NCBI GenBank assembly: GCA_020721345.1
Contig: DYMX01000014.1
Coordinates: 1-34,361, forward strand
From: Sulfurovum sp.
Lineage (GTDB): Bacteria; Campylobacterota; Campylobacteria; Campylobacterales; Sulfurovaceae
Reading direction: 5' to 3'
Length of the DNA stretch: 34,361 bases
The notes beneath the pieces were generated by a model that did no database searches, was not told the origin of the DNA, and saw only the letters and a list, made by a program, of their open reading frames with translations. Numbering within the stretch: position 1 is the first letter of the stretch; the number at the start of each line of letters is the position of its first letter. A program made the translations under genes and the position numbers. Of this stretch, positions 8,221 through 18,383 are shown piece by piece.

Positions 8221-8226
8221 ATTATA
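8221..8226 (-). promoter_or_regulatory. Promoter -10 box for the leuD operon
   Basis: Minus-strand TATAAT preceded by TTTTGGA, about 30 bases upstream of the leuD TTG start. No good -35 is visible, which is usual for sigma-70 promoters of Campylobacterota. It lies in the 190-base divergent gap shared with rpoD. Confidence 0.7.
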
Positions 8227-8291
8227 TCCAAAAGTAGCATAAAAACCAAAGAAGAAAGCGCAAATTTGTTCTATGATTAAAAAAATTTCGG

Positions 8292-8297
8292 TATAAT
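8292..8297 (+). promoter_or_regulatory. Promoter -10 box for rpoD
   Basis: TATAAT preceded by a T/A-rich stretch (aaaaaaatttcgg), 83 bases upstream of the rpoD ATG. A second, weaker cataat box at 8304-8309 could be an alternative. Seen by consensus match only; the start site is inferred. Confidence 0.6.
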
Positions 8298-8380
8298 ATA
8301 TGACATAATATAAAGATTACAAAAACAGAAAAAGTTTACAGAATATAAATAAAAAGATATAAAACAAAGGATAGTCAAAA

Positions 8381-10261
8381 ATGGCAGAAAAAGACAGCTT
8401 GAAGACAGTAGAAGAGATGTTGTATCAGAAAAACAATAATGATTTTATAACCTATGAAAATATAGCGAGGGAATTCAACAAACCCATCACAAGCACTCAA
8501 GCAAAAAAAATATATAAAATAACACAAGATAAAAATATAAATGTCATAAGCGCTTCTGAGGCTGCTAGAGATCTAACCATTAGAAGACAGATAGAAAATA
8601 GTGAAATTATTCGTAAAAAAAATAGTGACGGCAACCTAGAAGAAGAGTTTGACTTTGCAAAAGAAAAAGAGCTTCTAGAGTGGAGCAGAAGTGATAGTCC
8701 TGTGAGGATGTATCTAAGAGAAATGGGCAAAATTCCTCTTCTTACAAAAGACGAAGAAGTTGACCTGAGTATACAGATAAAAGAAGGAGAAGACATCATC
8801 ATAGATGCTATCTGTTCAGTTCCTTATCTTGTTGACTATATCATCAGATACCGCGAACCGCTCCTTAACCGCGAAAGAAGAGTAAAAGAGCTATTTAAAA
8901 GCTTTGAAGATGCCGATGATAGTGAAGAAGAAGTTGAAGAAGTTGAAACGGAATCCGAAGAATCAGAAGAAAACACAGAAGCAAAAGCAAAACCTGCAAA
9001 AGAAGACAAAAGAGTTGGACAAGTACTTGAGAGCTTTAAAGCTTTAGAAAAAGCAAAAAAAGAGTGGATGAAGTCTAGAGGCGAACTTATAAAATTCATA
9101 AACGAACACGGAGATGTTGACTCGGAAGATGTGTTCACTGAAAGACTCAAAGTGGCTTACAAAAAAGAGCTGCTTAAACATGCTCTTTTAGACCTTGGGC
9201 CGACAAGCAAACTAATAAATGAGCTTGTAAAAGCCATGGAAACAGCGCTAAAAAGCGATGACAGCTTTGATAAAGAACTTAAACGTCTTGAATACAAGCT
9301 TCCGCTTTTTAATGAGATACTTATCAAAAACCATGAGAACATACTAAAAAACATTATTAATATGTCAAAAGAAGAGATTGCTATTGCCGTTCCTGAAGCG
9401 ACAATGGTAAGCACATACGTAGAGATCAAAAAGCTTTTTGAAACCAAAGAGGCAAGCAAAGGCGGATTTGACCTAAGCCCTGAAAAACTTGAAGAGATAT
9501 TAAATCAAATCAGACTAGGTAAAGCCAAAAGCGAAAAAGCGAAAACGAGAATGGCAAAAAGCAACCTTAGACTTGTTGTCTCTATAGCAAAAAGATACAC
9601 AAACCGCGGACTGCCGTTTTTGGATCTTATCCAAGAAGGAAATATAGGTCTTATGAAGGCGGTTGATAAGTTCGAATACGAAAAAGGGTATAAATTCTCA
9701 ACTTATGCGACATGGTGGATAAGACAAGCTATAAGCCGCGCAATCGCAGATCAAGCGAGAACCATCAGGATACCTATCCATATGATAGAAACTATCAATC
9801 GAATAAATAAAATTACCAGAAAGCACCTGCAAGAAAACGGCATAGAGCCGGATATAGACACGATAGCAAGAGAGATCGGACTCTCAGCTGATAAAGTAAG
9901 AAATGTTATCAAAATAACAAAAGAACCCGTAAGTTTAGAATCTCCTGTTGGTGACGAAGATGATGGAAGATTTGGTGACTTCATAGAAGACAAAAGCTCA
10001 TTAAGCCCTACAGAAGAGGTTCTTAGAGATGATTTAAACAATCAAATAGATGAAGTCTTAGAACAGCTGAACGAAAGAGAAAGAGCCGTTATAAGAATGA
10101 GGTTCGGACTACTTGATGATGAAAGTGACAGAACGCTTGAAGAGATAGGAAAAGAGCTAAGCGTAACAAGAGAAAGAGTTAGACAAATAGAATCGTCAGC
10201 GATCAAAAAACTAAAACATCCAAAAGTCGGCAGAAAGCTAAAAAATTATATAGAAGATTGA
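8381..10261 (+). CDS. rpoD: RNA polymerase primary sigma factor (sigma-70)
   Basis: A 626-residue housekeeping sigma factor. In order: an N-terminal region 1.1-like segment; region 1.2 ([21 protein letters not shown], about 107-127); a long non-conserved insert with an acidic Glu/Asp-rich stretch (about 175-205); region 2 ([40 protein letters not shown], with the aromatic melting residues intact); region 3 ([16 protein letters not shown]); and region 4 ([19 protein letters not shown], then [20 protein letters not shown]). The ATG at 8381 is preceded by aaagga. It is transcribed away from leuD. The stop is two bases before the GTG of the CinA-like pseudogene, which probably shared its transcript. 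Confidence 0.98.
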   Translation: MAEKDSLKTVEEMLYQKNNNDFITYENIAREFNKPITSTQAKKIYKITQDKNINVISASEAARDLTIRRQIENSEIIRKKNSDGNLEEEFDFAKEKELLEWSRSDSPVRMYLREMGKIPLLTKDEEVDLSIQIKEGEDIIIDAICSVPYLVDYIIRYREPLLNRERRVKELFKSFEDADDSEEEVEEVETESEESEENTEAKAKPAKEDKRVGQVLESFKALEKAKKEWMKSRGELIKFINEHGDVDSEDVFTERLKVAYKKELLKHALLDLGPTSKLINELVKAMETALKSDDSFDKELKRLEYKLPLFNEILIKNHENILKNIINMSKEEIAIAVPEATMVSTYVEIKKLFETKEASKGGFDLSPEKLEEILNQIRLGKAKSEKAKTRMAKSNLRLVVSIAKRYTNRGLPFLDLIQEGNIGLMKAVDKFEYEKGYKFSTYATWWIRQAISRAIADQARTIRIPIHMIETINRINKITRKHLQENGIEPDIDTIAREIGLSADKVRNVIKITKEPVSLESPVGDEDDGRFGDFIEDKSSLSPTEEVLRDDLNNQIDEVLEQLNERERAVIRMRFGLLDDESDRTLEEIGKELSVTRERVRQIESSAIKKLKHPKVGRKLKNYIED

Positions 10262-10263
10262 TA

Positions 10264-11007
10264 GTGGATTTTTATGCTCTTATCATAGGAACGGAGATTT
10301 TAAATAAGAGAAGAGAAGATAAGCATTTTGAATTTCTCTCATCCGAGCTTGCAAAATACGGTCATACGCTAAAAGCATCTTTGGTCATTATATGATGATC
10401 CAAACTTGATCGTCTCGACGCTTAACTGGCTAAATTGTCTACCAGATGGTGTTATTTTTTGCTTTGGCGGGATCGGCTCAACTCCTGATGACCACACAAG
10501 ACAAGCTGCCGCAACTGCTCTTAGAGACGGTGTACTTTATATCAATGAAGAAGCAAAAAAAAAATAATTGATACACTAGGAGTTAGAGCATATCCATATG
10601 CCATAAATATGGCGAATTTACCCAAAGATTGCAAATTGCTAGAAAATCATTTTAACAAAATGCCCGCATTCAGCCTAGATGAGAAATTCTTTTTTATGCC
10701 CGGTTTTCCGGAGATAAGCCACCAAATGGTGTTAGATATTCTTCCAAGATTGAATATCAAAAAAAGAAAAGTTTATAGACACACCTTAACTGCTTTGTGC
10801 AAAGAGAGTGAGTTGATACCTATCATGGAGACAATGCCAAAAAATGTTGAAATGTCTTCTCTGCCAAAGCTTTATAGCGATGGGTCAAGAGTTACGCTCT
10901 CAGTTGCATCGACTGACAAATCAGTAGCTTTAGAAAATTTCAAAAAATTTACAGATGAACTTCAAAAAAAAGAGATAATATACGCATTAAATGATGAAAA
11001 AGAGTAA
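10264..11007 (+). pseudogene. CinA/MoCF-type molybdopterin-binding domain protein, two frameshifts
   Basis: Translation in three pieces rebuilds one protein of about 245 residues. From the GTG at 10264: DFYALIIGTEILNKRREDKH, ending at TGA near 10392. From about 10393 in another frame: DDPNLIVSTLNWL, then FCFGGIGSTPDDHTRQAAA, to a stop after ten A's (10555-10564). From there in a third frame: IDTLGVRAYPYAINMANLPK to the stop at 11007. GTE near the start and GGIGSTPDD are the MoCF_biosynth fold signatures seen in MogA/MoeA and CinA. Family role: handling of cofactor-like nucleotides; the exact substrate is unknown. Both breaks look like one-base changes, one of them in an A10 tract. Only the third piece (10609-11007) has an ATG. 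Confidence 0.75.
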
Positions 11008-11024
11008 TCTTTCAAACCTTTTAT

Positions 11025-11030
11025 GATAAT
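11025..11030 (+). promoter_or_regulatory. Possible -10 box for ppa
   Basis: GATAAT within a ttatgataatattt context, about 30 bases before the ppa ATG. A strong ribosome-binding site aaggag follows at 11048-11053. The match to TATAAT is imperfect. Confidence 0.4.
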
Positions 11031-11060
11031 ATTTCACCAATCAAAACAAGGAGTAATTTT

Positions 11061-11579
11061 ATGAATATAGATAAGATCGGTCATGGTAAAAATCCTGACG
11101 AAGTTAAGGTTGTTATCGAAGTTCCGTTAAATTCAAATATCAAATATGAGCTAGATAAAGATAGTGGTGCGGTTATGGTTGATAGAGTTTTGTACTCAGC
11201 AATGCACTATCCTGCAAACTATGGATTTGTTCCTGATACACTTTCAGACGATGAAGATCCAGCCGATGTATTGGTACTTTGTGACTATGTACTTCAAGCA
11301 GGAAGCGTTATCAAATGTCGTCTTGTGGGCGTGCTTCTAACAGAAGATGAAAAAGGCGGGGATGAGAAGCTAATAGCAGTACCTTCTAGCAAGATCGATC
11401 CGACTTATGATAATATCCAAGATCTAAACGATATTCCTGTTCACACTCAAAACCGTATCAAAAACTTCTTTGAAACATACAAAGCGCTTGAGCCAAATAA
11501 ATGGGTAAAGGTTACAGGATTTAAAGGCAAAGCAGAGGCAACTGCTATTTTAGAAAAAGCCATCAAAAACTACAAATAG
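11061..11579 (+). CDS. ppa: Inorganic pyrophosphatase, family I
   Basis: A 172-residue Mg-dependent cytoplasmic enzyme that hydrolyses pyrophosphate and drives nucleotide and amino-acid activation reactions forward. The signature D64-E-D66-P-A-D69-V with LVL following carries the metal-binding aspartates. The flanks MHYPANYGFVPDTL and KWVKVTGFKGKAEA are typical. Length matches the family. It faces amiC convergently across a 72-base gap. Confidence 0.97.
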   Translation: MNIDKIGHGKNPDEVKVVIEVPLNSNIKYELDKDSGAVMVDRVLYSAMHYPANYGFVPDTLSDDEDPADVLVLCDYVLQAGSVIKCRLVGVLLTEDEKGGDEKLIAVPSSKIDPTYDNIQDLNDIPVHTQNRIKNFFETYKALEPNKWVKVTGFKGKAEATAILEKAIKNYK

Positions 11580-11602
11580 TTTATACAATTTCAAAAACAT
11601 AC

Positions 11603-11621
11603 TCCCATCGTATTGATGGGA
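11603..11621. terminator. Hairpin between convergent ppa and amiC
   Basis: tcccatc (11603-11609) and gatggga (11615-11621) form a 7-base-pair stem with a 5-base loop, in the 72-base gap between converging genes. On the minus strand the hairpin is followed after a few bases by a short T run (gtttttg). On the plus strand it is followed by A's. It could serve as a weak terminator mainly for the long minus-strand operon. Confidence 0.45.
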
Positions 11622-11651
11622 AAAAATGCCTCTAGGCTACAATAATTATTT

Positions 11652-12899
11652 TTAAAACCCTATCTCTTCTCTTTGATTTGCAAGATACCTAACAACCCCG
11701 TCGGCTATTCCATTAGCGATCTTAGATTGATATCCATCATTAAAGAGCATTTGTCCTTCTTCAGGATGGGTGATATAGCCCATTTCCACAAGAACTGACG
11801 GTCTGCTCGCGCCCACCAATACCCAAAAAGGAGCGCTTCTAACCCCTCCATCTTTTGTCGGCAGATTTTTCATAAGATTATTTTGGATATCGATAGCAAG
11901 TTTATTTGAAAGGACTATCTTTGGTCCGCATAGTACAGCATCTACGATAACTTGTTTGCTTTTCTTGTCGGCTCCTTGTAAAACAGAGGCATTTTCCCTA
12001 GCCGCGATCGCTTGGCTTCTGGCATCTTTACTTCTCTGCAAAAAGAATGTTTCAATACCTTTCATATTGTTTGCCGCTCTTTCATTTGGCGCAGCATTGC
12101 AATGGAGCGACAGAAATATCTTTGCATCTTTTTTATCTGCCATTTTAGTTCTTTGCTCAAGCGTGATAAATCTATCATCGTCCCTAGTAAGATATACTTT
12201 GTAGCCTCTATTTGCCAATATCCTGCCAAGTCTTTTAGCAACTGAAAGTGTCACATCTTTTTCTTGCAAATCTCCGCTCACAGCACCAGGGTCTTTTCCG
12301 CCGTGACCGGCATCAATGACTATAACATCCCCGCCCGCAGTTGGCTCTTTAATAAATTGTTCTTTTGACTTAAAGCCGTTATTACTATTTTTACTTTTCT
12401 TTGTAGGCACTTCGCAATCTTCGATTTTTATTTTTGGCGCTTTTTGAATGCCTGAAAAAATACTATCAAGTTCATTATATTCTATATTTTTCGTGCTTGA
12501 GTTCTTGATCTCTTTTTTGCTTTCTGCAGAAGTGCTCTCAAAAGATGAGCTGCTGTTTATTTTGAGAGGTATTTTATATATATTGCCTGACAATCGTGCA
12601 TCACTGTCAAGCTTTCCTGATATTACGACCCTTACTCTATCTGGTCTATTTTGCGCTATTTTTACCATACCATCAGTATCAATGGAGCCTATATCGTCGC
12701 CTATTTGTGAATTTTCAAAGTCAAAAATTTCTCTTTTCGGGTCTTCGAGTGTTAGATAATTAATCTCTTTAGGTTTTAAATCTTTTTTAAATTTCAGCTC
12801 TAAAGTACTGCCACTTAGAGATACTTTTTCTAAAACATTCATTGCGTATGAAAAACTTAAAAAAATAAAGATTAAAACAAACAACAATCTCACATTCAT
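11652..12899 (-). CDS. amiC: N-acetylmuramoyl-L-alanine amidase with AMIN domain
   Basis: A 415-residue exported zinc amidase that cleaves peptides from peptidoglycan glycan strands, needed for daughter-cell separation. Signal peptide 1-19 (hydrophobic, ending FSYAM). An AMIN domain (about 21-115) binds the wall. A Ser/Lys/Asn-rich linker (115-190) leads to the Amidase_3 domain. Zinc ligands H199 (IDAGHGGKDPG), E213 (QEKD) and H266 (LSLHCNAAPN), and the catalytic E372 (VEMGY), are all present, so it is probably active. AmiC-type enzymes are activated by FtsEX-EnvC-like partners, and the window encodes ftsE, ftsX and a degenerate M23 protein upstream on the same strand. Last gene of the long gene train. 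Confidence 0.93.
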   Translation of the reverse strand: MNVRLLFVLIFIFLSFSYAMNVLEKVSLSGSTLELKFKKDLKPKEINYLTLEDPKREIFDFENSQIGDDIGSIDTDGMVKIAQNRPDRVRVVISGKLDSDARLSGNIYKIPLKINSSSSFESTSAESKKEIKNSSTKNIEYNELDSIFSGIQKAPKIKIEDCEVPTKKSKNSNNGFKSKEQFIKEPTAGGDVIVIDAGHGGKDPGAVSGDLQEKDVTLSVAKRLGRILANRGYKVYLTRDDDRFITLEQRTKMADKKDAKIFLSLHCNAAPNERAANNMKGIETFFLQRSKDARSQAIAARENASVLQGADKKSKQVIVDAVLCGPKIVLSNKLAIDIQNNLMKNLPTKDGGVRSAPFWVLVGASRPSVLVEMGYITHPEEGQMLFNDGYQSKIANGIADGVVRYLANQREEIGF

Positions 12900-12908
12900 A
12901 ATTTACTA

Positions 12909-14003
12909 CTACTCACCGTTTACAAGTTTATCTAATAGTTCTTTTACGGAAATTATTTCATTTAGTCTGTATCCATTTGACCCCGTGAAGAAAAGCCCTT
13001 TGCTCAAATCTCCATCGTACGCATCACTCAATCTGTCTGCGATACAATATCCAACAGCTTTTGCTTCTTCTCCATGATGACAAGGGGCAACACAATTTGA
13101 TATACATGCAACTTTTGGAGCTGTACCAAGTTCTATCATATGGTGAAGATTAGTTTTTACGCCTCTTGCCGGATATCCTACCGGTGATTTAAAAAGCCTA
13201 ATGTCCTCTTCTTTCGAATCAAGTATGACTTGTTTGAACTTATCGCTCGCATCACACTCATAAGTGCCTATAAATCTTGTACCTATTTGCACACCGCTGG
13301 CTCCTAGCGCAAACATTTTTTTAATATCGCTATTGTCCCATACTCCGCCTGCGGCAATTACCGGCATATTGCCCCACTCTTTCGCTTCTTCTACAACAGG
13401 AGGTAAAATTGCTTCAAGTTGATTTTCAGGTAAAAAACATTCATCATATTTAAACCCTTGATGCCCACCGCTAAGCGGTCCTTCTACTATAACGGCGTCA
13501 GGCATTCTACCGTGACTCTTTTCCCATCTTCGGCACAATATCTTAAGCGCTTTAGCGGTAGAAACGATCGGGACTAAAGCAACATCAGGAAAATCTTTGA
13601 CGCATTCAGGCATAGTTAGAGGCAAACCTGCTCCTGTAATAATGATATCTGCGCCAGCTTCACATGAGTCTATAACAACTCTTTTGTAGTCATTTATAGC
13701 ATATAAAACATTTGTGGCAAGGGGTTTGTTTCCGCATATTTTTCTTGCCCTTGCAAAAATTTCATGAAGCGCTTCTTTTGAATAAAAGTTAACTGCGTCA
13801 ACCGGACGGTTATCGCCGGCTAACTTGTTAGAATATCTTCTATTTTCATATATACCGGTCCCAACAGAACTTATAACTCCAAGTCCGCCCTCTTTTGATA
13901 CGGTTCCTGCTAGCCTATCCCAGCTGACTCCTACTCCCATACCGCCTTGGATAATTGGTGTATCTATGATATGTTTTCCGATTTTTAATGGTGCAAATGA
14001 CAC
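12909..14003 (-). CDS. Nitronate monooxygenase / 2-nitropropane dioxygenase-like FMN protein
   Basis: A 364-residue FMN TIM-barrel protein of the NMO/FabK superfamily. Motifs: PIIQGGMGVGVSWD at the start, ITGAGLPL, EGPLSGGHQG with the catalytic-type His at 181, AAGGVW, and GASGVQIGTRF for phosphate binding. NMO enzymes oxidise alkyl nitronates; related FabK enzymes reduce enoyl-ACP. Sequence by eye fits the NMO annotation given to Campylobacterota homologues, but the true substrate is uncertain. The Cys-rich CISNCVAPCHH stretch near 310-320 is unusual and may be functional. The start is a GTG at 14003 directly after the tyrS stop, with AAGG 8 bases upstream. Confidence 0.8.
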   Translation of the reverse strand: MSFAPLKIGKHIIDTPIIQGGMGVGVSWDRLAGTVSKEGGLGVISSVGTGIYENRRYSNKLAGDNRPVDAVNFYSKEALHEIFARARKICGNKPLATNVLYAINDYKRVVIDSCEAGADIIITGAGLPLTMPECVKDFPDVALVPIVSTAKALKILCRRWEKSHGRMPDAVIVEGPLSGGHQGFKYDECFLPENQLEAILPPVVEEAKEWGNMPVIAAGGVWDNSDIKKMFALGASGVQIGTRFIGTYECDASDKFKQVILDSKEEDIRLFKSPVGYPARGVKTNLHHMIELGTAPKVACISNCVAPCHHGEEAKAVGYCIADRLSDAYDGDLSKGLFFTGSNGYRLNEIISVKELLDKLVNGE

Positions 14004-15203
14004 TTATTTAACCTTTATTTTTGCAAATTTTCTTTTTCCGACTTGAGCTATATACTCACCACTTTCTAGCGTCATCTGTTCATCAGAGATCTTTTTCCCA
14101 TTTAGTTTGATGGCACCTTGCTTAATGTCTCTTCTAGCTTGTGACGTAGAAGGTTCAATTTGTACATCTACTAAAATTTTACATATCCATGTAGGTTTAT
14201 TGATCTCAAACTCATCAATATTCGAAGGAAGTTCATTGGATTTAAACACTTTATCAAATTCCTCTTTTGCTATATTAGCCAACTCTTGATTATAAAACCT
14301 TGTAACTAGCTCAAGCGCTAGATTTTCTTTTACTTTTTTTGGATGGATAGTGCCACCAAGAACGCCTGTTTTTAGATCATTTATCTCATTTAGACTCAAA
14401 GAGCTTAAAAGTTCATAGTATCTCCACATCAGTTCATCCGATATCGACAATACTTTTGCATATATGGTATTTGGCTCTTCCGTTATGCCTATATAATTAT
14501 CTAGCGACTTGCTCATCTTTTGCACACCGTCCAAACCTTCAAGTATAGGCATAGTGATAACCGCTTGCTCTTTGCCGACATGGTAAGAGCGTTGCAAGTG
14601 TCTTCCCATTAATAGATTAAACTTCTGATCCGTTCCGCCAAGTTCAATATCGCTTTTTAGCTCTACACTATCATATCCTTGCAATAATGGATACAAAAAT
14701 TCGGATATTGATATACTTTGGTTCGATTTGAATCTTTTTTCAAAATCATCACGTTCCAGCATTCTTGCAACATTAAATTGTGTTGTTAGAGCAACCATTC
14801 CTGAAGCTCCCAATTTTTCAAACCAAACAGAATTGTACACAGGCTCAGTTTTTTCTTTGTCTAAAACCAAAAATGCCTGATCTTGATATGTTTTTGCATT
14901 TTTTATAATTGTTTTTCTATCCATAATCTTTCTTGTTTCACTTTTTCCGGTTGGATCGCCGATAGTGGCAGTGAAATCACCTATTACCAATTGTACCGTT
15001 GCACCGTGTTTTTGAAAAGTTCTTAATTTATTTAAAAGTACGGTATGTCCCAGATGCAAATCTGCGCCTGTCGGATCAAAACCTGCTTTTATCGTATAAG
15101 TGGTGCTGTCACTGTAATATCTTGTTACGAGTTTTTCAATATACTCAAAATCGATGATCTCGCTAACTCCTCTTTTTATCTCTTCAAGTGCTCTTTGTAT
15201 CAT
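14004..15203 (-). CDS. tyrS: Tyrosine--tRNA ligase
   Basis: A 399-residue class I aminoacyl-tRNA synthetase attaching tyrosine to its tRNA. It has HLGH (50-53), KMSKS (229-233), the tyrosine-site segment ELGGTDQKFNLLMGRHLQ, and a C-terminal S4 RNA-binding domain (about 335-399). This is the TyrRS-type with the spacing found in many Gram-negative bacteria. The ATG at 15203 is preceded by gagggg. It follows spoT by 14 bases and joins the NMO-type gene without a gap. Confidence 0.97.
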   Translation of the reverse strand: MIQRALEEIKRGVSEIIDFEYIEKLVTRYYSDSTTYTIKAGFDPTGADLHLGHTVLLNKLRTFQKHGATVQLVIGDFTATIGDPTGKSETRKIMDRKTIIKNAKTYQDQAFLVLDKEKTEPVYNSVWFEKLGASGMVALTTQFNVARMLERDDFEKRFKSNQSISISEFLYPLLQGYDSVELKSDIELGGTDQKFNLLMGRHLQRSYHVGKEQAVITMPILEGLDGVQKMSKSLDNYIGITEEPNTIYAKVLSISDELMWRYYELLSSLSLNEINDLKTGVLGGTIHPKKVKENLALELVTRFYNQELANIAKEEFDKVFKSNELPSNIDEFEINKPTWICKILVDVQIEPSTSQARRDIKQGAIKLNGKKISDEQMTLESGEYIAQVGKRKFAKIKVK

Positions 15204-15217
15204 TTTCCCCTCTTAAC

Positions 15218-17374
15218 TTAATTATTATACGCATCATTTAAGCTTATGATCTCGATCAACTTATACTCTTTTGAAATCTTTGCCTCAATGTTTGATTTTT
15301 TATTTTCAAAACTTTCAACTTCTATTTTACAAAATTCTGCCTTGTCGCTTACATTGATGCCTAGCTCAATGCTTGTAACATTCAAGTCCATTTTTGACAA
15401 AAAAGATAGTAAGCTCGCGAGCATTCCTTTTTGGTTTTGAAGACTAATGATAAGTCTATATTTTGAAAGTTTTGAATTTTTCCAACTTACAAAAACCATC
15501 GGTTTTTCTTCGGACATCATTCCGTATGCCTTATTGCAAAGTTTATGATGTATTATAGCTTTACCGTTGTCATAAAAAGCAACTATCTCATCGTTTATTT
15601 TTGGATGACAGCAATAGTCAAATTCAACACTGTCTATATTTTTATTACCGAAAAATTCAAAAAGTTCTATAGTTTTCAAAAATGGTTTTTTATAGCCTTT
15701 TTTAAACAACTCCCACGATCTTACCTCTTTTAGACCTAAAAGTTGCGATATTTTGCCTATTTTATCTTTTAAAAAATCTAATTTTGTAGCTATTCTATAT
15801 ATATTTTTGCTATTTTTTTGATTGTCTATGGTTGCTTTTATCTCATATGCAGGCACATCGAATATTGTAGAAAGCATATTGAATGAAATAAGCATATCAC
15901 ACTCTTTCAGCCTTGATCTGCATAGATTTTTTATCCCATCTTTTGCTTTTGAAGTTTTAACGCTATCTAACCAAGAACAATGATAGTTGTTTTCATCACT
16001 TGTTATTATCCTGATTATATCCCCATTTCTAAGGGGAGACAATAATGAACCTTTTTGCTTGTTTAGATTTGCGCCCATAGCCTTTGCCCCGACTTCAGAG
16101 TGAATAGCATAGGCGAAATCCAGCGCAACAGATCCTTTGGGAAGAGTAAATTGATCTCCTTTTGGCGAAAATACCGATATATCTTCGCTAAAGAGATCAC
16201 CCTTGGCTAGCTCATAAAATTCTTCGATGGAATCATTTTGGTACTGCAATCCTTCCAGCCAATCGAGCTTAACAGAAGAGTCCATACTCTTGTATTTCCA
16301 ATGAGCGGCAACTCCGAACTCAGCGAGTCTATGCATATCTTTTGTTCTTATTTGAACTTCAACTATATTTTTATCATCGAAAATGGAGGTATGGATAGTT
16401 TGATATCCATTTTCTTTCGGCAATGCTATGTAGTCTTTAAATCTTGATATAAGAGGAGTGAAATTGATATGCATAGCGCCAAGTACTTTGTAGCACTCTA
16501 TCGGATTATCAACTATGGTCCTGATAGCAATAAGGTCTAAAACTTCATCTATATCTATACCTTTTCTATGCATTTTGATATATATTGAATAGTTATGTTT
16601 AATCCTGCCTATTATTTCAAAGCTATCTTTTAAAAATCCATTTTTAAAAAGTATATTTTTTGTTTTGTCTATAAAAGAATTTAGACTTAGCTGCAAGTTT
16701 TGATTGTTAGCTATGAGATATTCATTTATCTTTTGATAATCTTTTGGATAAATTATCTCAAAGCTAAGATCTTCTAATATATTTTTTATCTTTGAAATAC
16801 CAAGCCTATGAGCAATTGGAGCATATACTACCAATGTCTCTTGGGCTATCCGCTCTTGTTTTTCATGATTCAATGCAGACAATGTCATCATATTGTGCAA
16901 TCTATCGCATAGCTTGATCACAAGAACTCTGACATCGCCGATTGAAGCAATTAACATTTTCCTAAAAGACATGGCCGAGCTGATAATTTTTTCATTTGAT
17001 TTAGAGGAGACGATTTCGGTATCTCTTATGGCAACTATCTTTGTAAGTCCTTCTACAAGATGAACAACATCACTAGAAAAATCTTTTTCGATATCACTTT
17101 TTTCCAAAAGCGTATCTTCGATCACATCATGCAAAAGAGCAGCCTGAACCATAGTTTCATCACCGCTTATAAATGCAGTAATTGATGCCACCAAAATAGG
17201 ATGAATGATATACGGCTCGCCGCTTTTTCTAAATTGTCCTACATGGGCTTTGATTGCGATTTCAAGCGCTTTTAATGTAGACTCTGAAGGTTTATTGTTT
17301 AATTGCGAAAAAAGTATATTTTTAGATTCTTCAATAGTACTACATTTTTTAACTTCATCTAAAAATGTATCCAC
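15218..17374 (-). CDS. spoT: Bifunctional (p)ppGpp synthetase/hydrolase
   Basis: A 718-residue RelA/SpoT homologue that makes and degrades (p)ppGpp. The HD hydrolase domain keeps H44, H58, H82-D83 (LLHDVIEDT) and D147 (KLCDRLHNM). The synthetase domain keeps RIKHNYSIYIKMHRKG, DLIAIRTIVDN, ENGYQTIHTS and EVQIRTKDMHRLAEFGVAAH. TGS (about 391-450) and a C-terminal ACT domain (about 645-710) follow, so both activities appear intact. Campylobacterota generally have only this one long Rel enzyme. It starts with GTG at 17374, 5 bases after the rpoZ stop, with only a weak ribosome-binding site, which suggests coupling to rpoZ. Confidence 0.97.
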   Translation of the reverse strand: MDTFLDEVKKCSTIEESKNILFSQLNNKPSESTLKALEIAIKAHVGQFRKSGEPYIIHPILVASITAFISGDETMVQAALLHDVIEDTLLEKSDIEKDFSSDVVHLVEGLTKIVAIRDTEIVSSKSNEKIISSAMSFRKMLIASIGDVRVLVIKLCDRLHNMMTLSALNHEKQERIAQETLVVYAPIAHRLGISKIKNILEDLSFEIIYPKDYQKINEYLIANNQNLQLSLNSFIDKTKNILFKNGFLKDSFEIIGRIKHNYSIYIKMHRKGIDIDEVLDLIAIRTIVDNPIECYKVLGAMHINFTPLISRFKDYIALPKENGYQTIHTSIFDDKNIVEVQIRTKDMHRLAEFGVAAHWKYKSMDSSVKLDWLEGLQYQNDSIEEFYELAKGDLFSEDISVFSPKGDQFTLPKGSVALDFAYAIHSEVGAKAMGANLNKQKGSLLSPLRNGDIIRIITSDENNYHCSWLDSVKTSKAKDGIKNLCRSRLKECDMLISFNMLSTIFDVPAYEIKATIDNQKNSKNIYRIATKLDFLKDKIGKISQLLGLKEVRSWELFKKGYKKPFLKTIELFEFFGNKNIDSVEFDYCCHPKINDEIVAFYDNGKAIIHHKLCNKAYGMMSEEKPMVFVSWKNSKLSKYRLIISLQNQKGMLASLLSFLSKMDLNVTSIELGINVSDKAEFCKIEVESFENKKSNIEAKISKEYKLIEIISLNDAYNN

Positions 17375-17379
17375 AAAAA

Positions 17380-17589
17380 TTAACTTTCAATATTTACTGT
17401 AATTTTTCCTTCGGCAATTTCCAAAAGTGCAATATCTGTGTTTTTCATTTTTTTAACATTCATATCAATTAACGGTTGTGCGCCGTTGCTTAGCTCTGCC
17501 GCTCTTTTGCTAACAGCGCAGGCAAGTAAATATCTATCAAATCCAACTTTTTCCAAAGCTTTTGCTGCAACTTGTTCGAGTCTTATCAT
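17380..17589 (-). CDS. rpoZ: RNA polymerase omega subunit
   Basis: A 69-residue protein that stabilises assembly of RNA polymerase beta' and forms part of the ppGpp-binding site. It begins [20 protein letters not shown] and includes the [20 protein letters not shown] helix region typical of omega. It sits between pyrH (17-base gap) and spoT, the conserved rpoZ-spoT pairing, which fits shared control of transcription and the stringent response. Confidence 0.95.
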   Translation of the reverse strand: MIRLEQVAAKALEKVGFDRYLLACAVSKRAAELSNGAQPLIDMNVKKMKNTDIALLEIAEGKITVNIES

Positions 17590-17606
17590 TTTGTATCCTT
17601 TTTATA

Positions 17607-18356
<750 letters not shown>

Positions 18357-18383
18357 TTATAGGCTGTTTAAACTAGATTTGAT

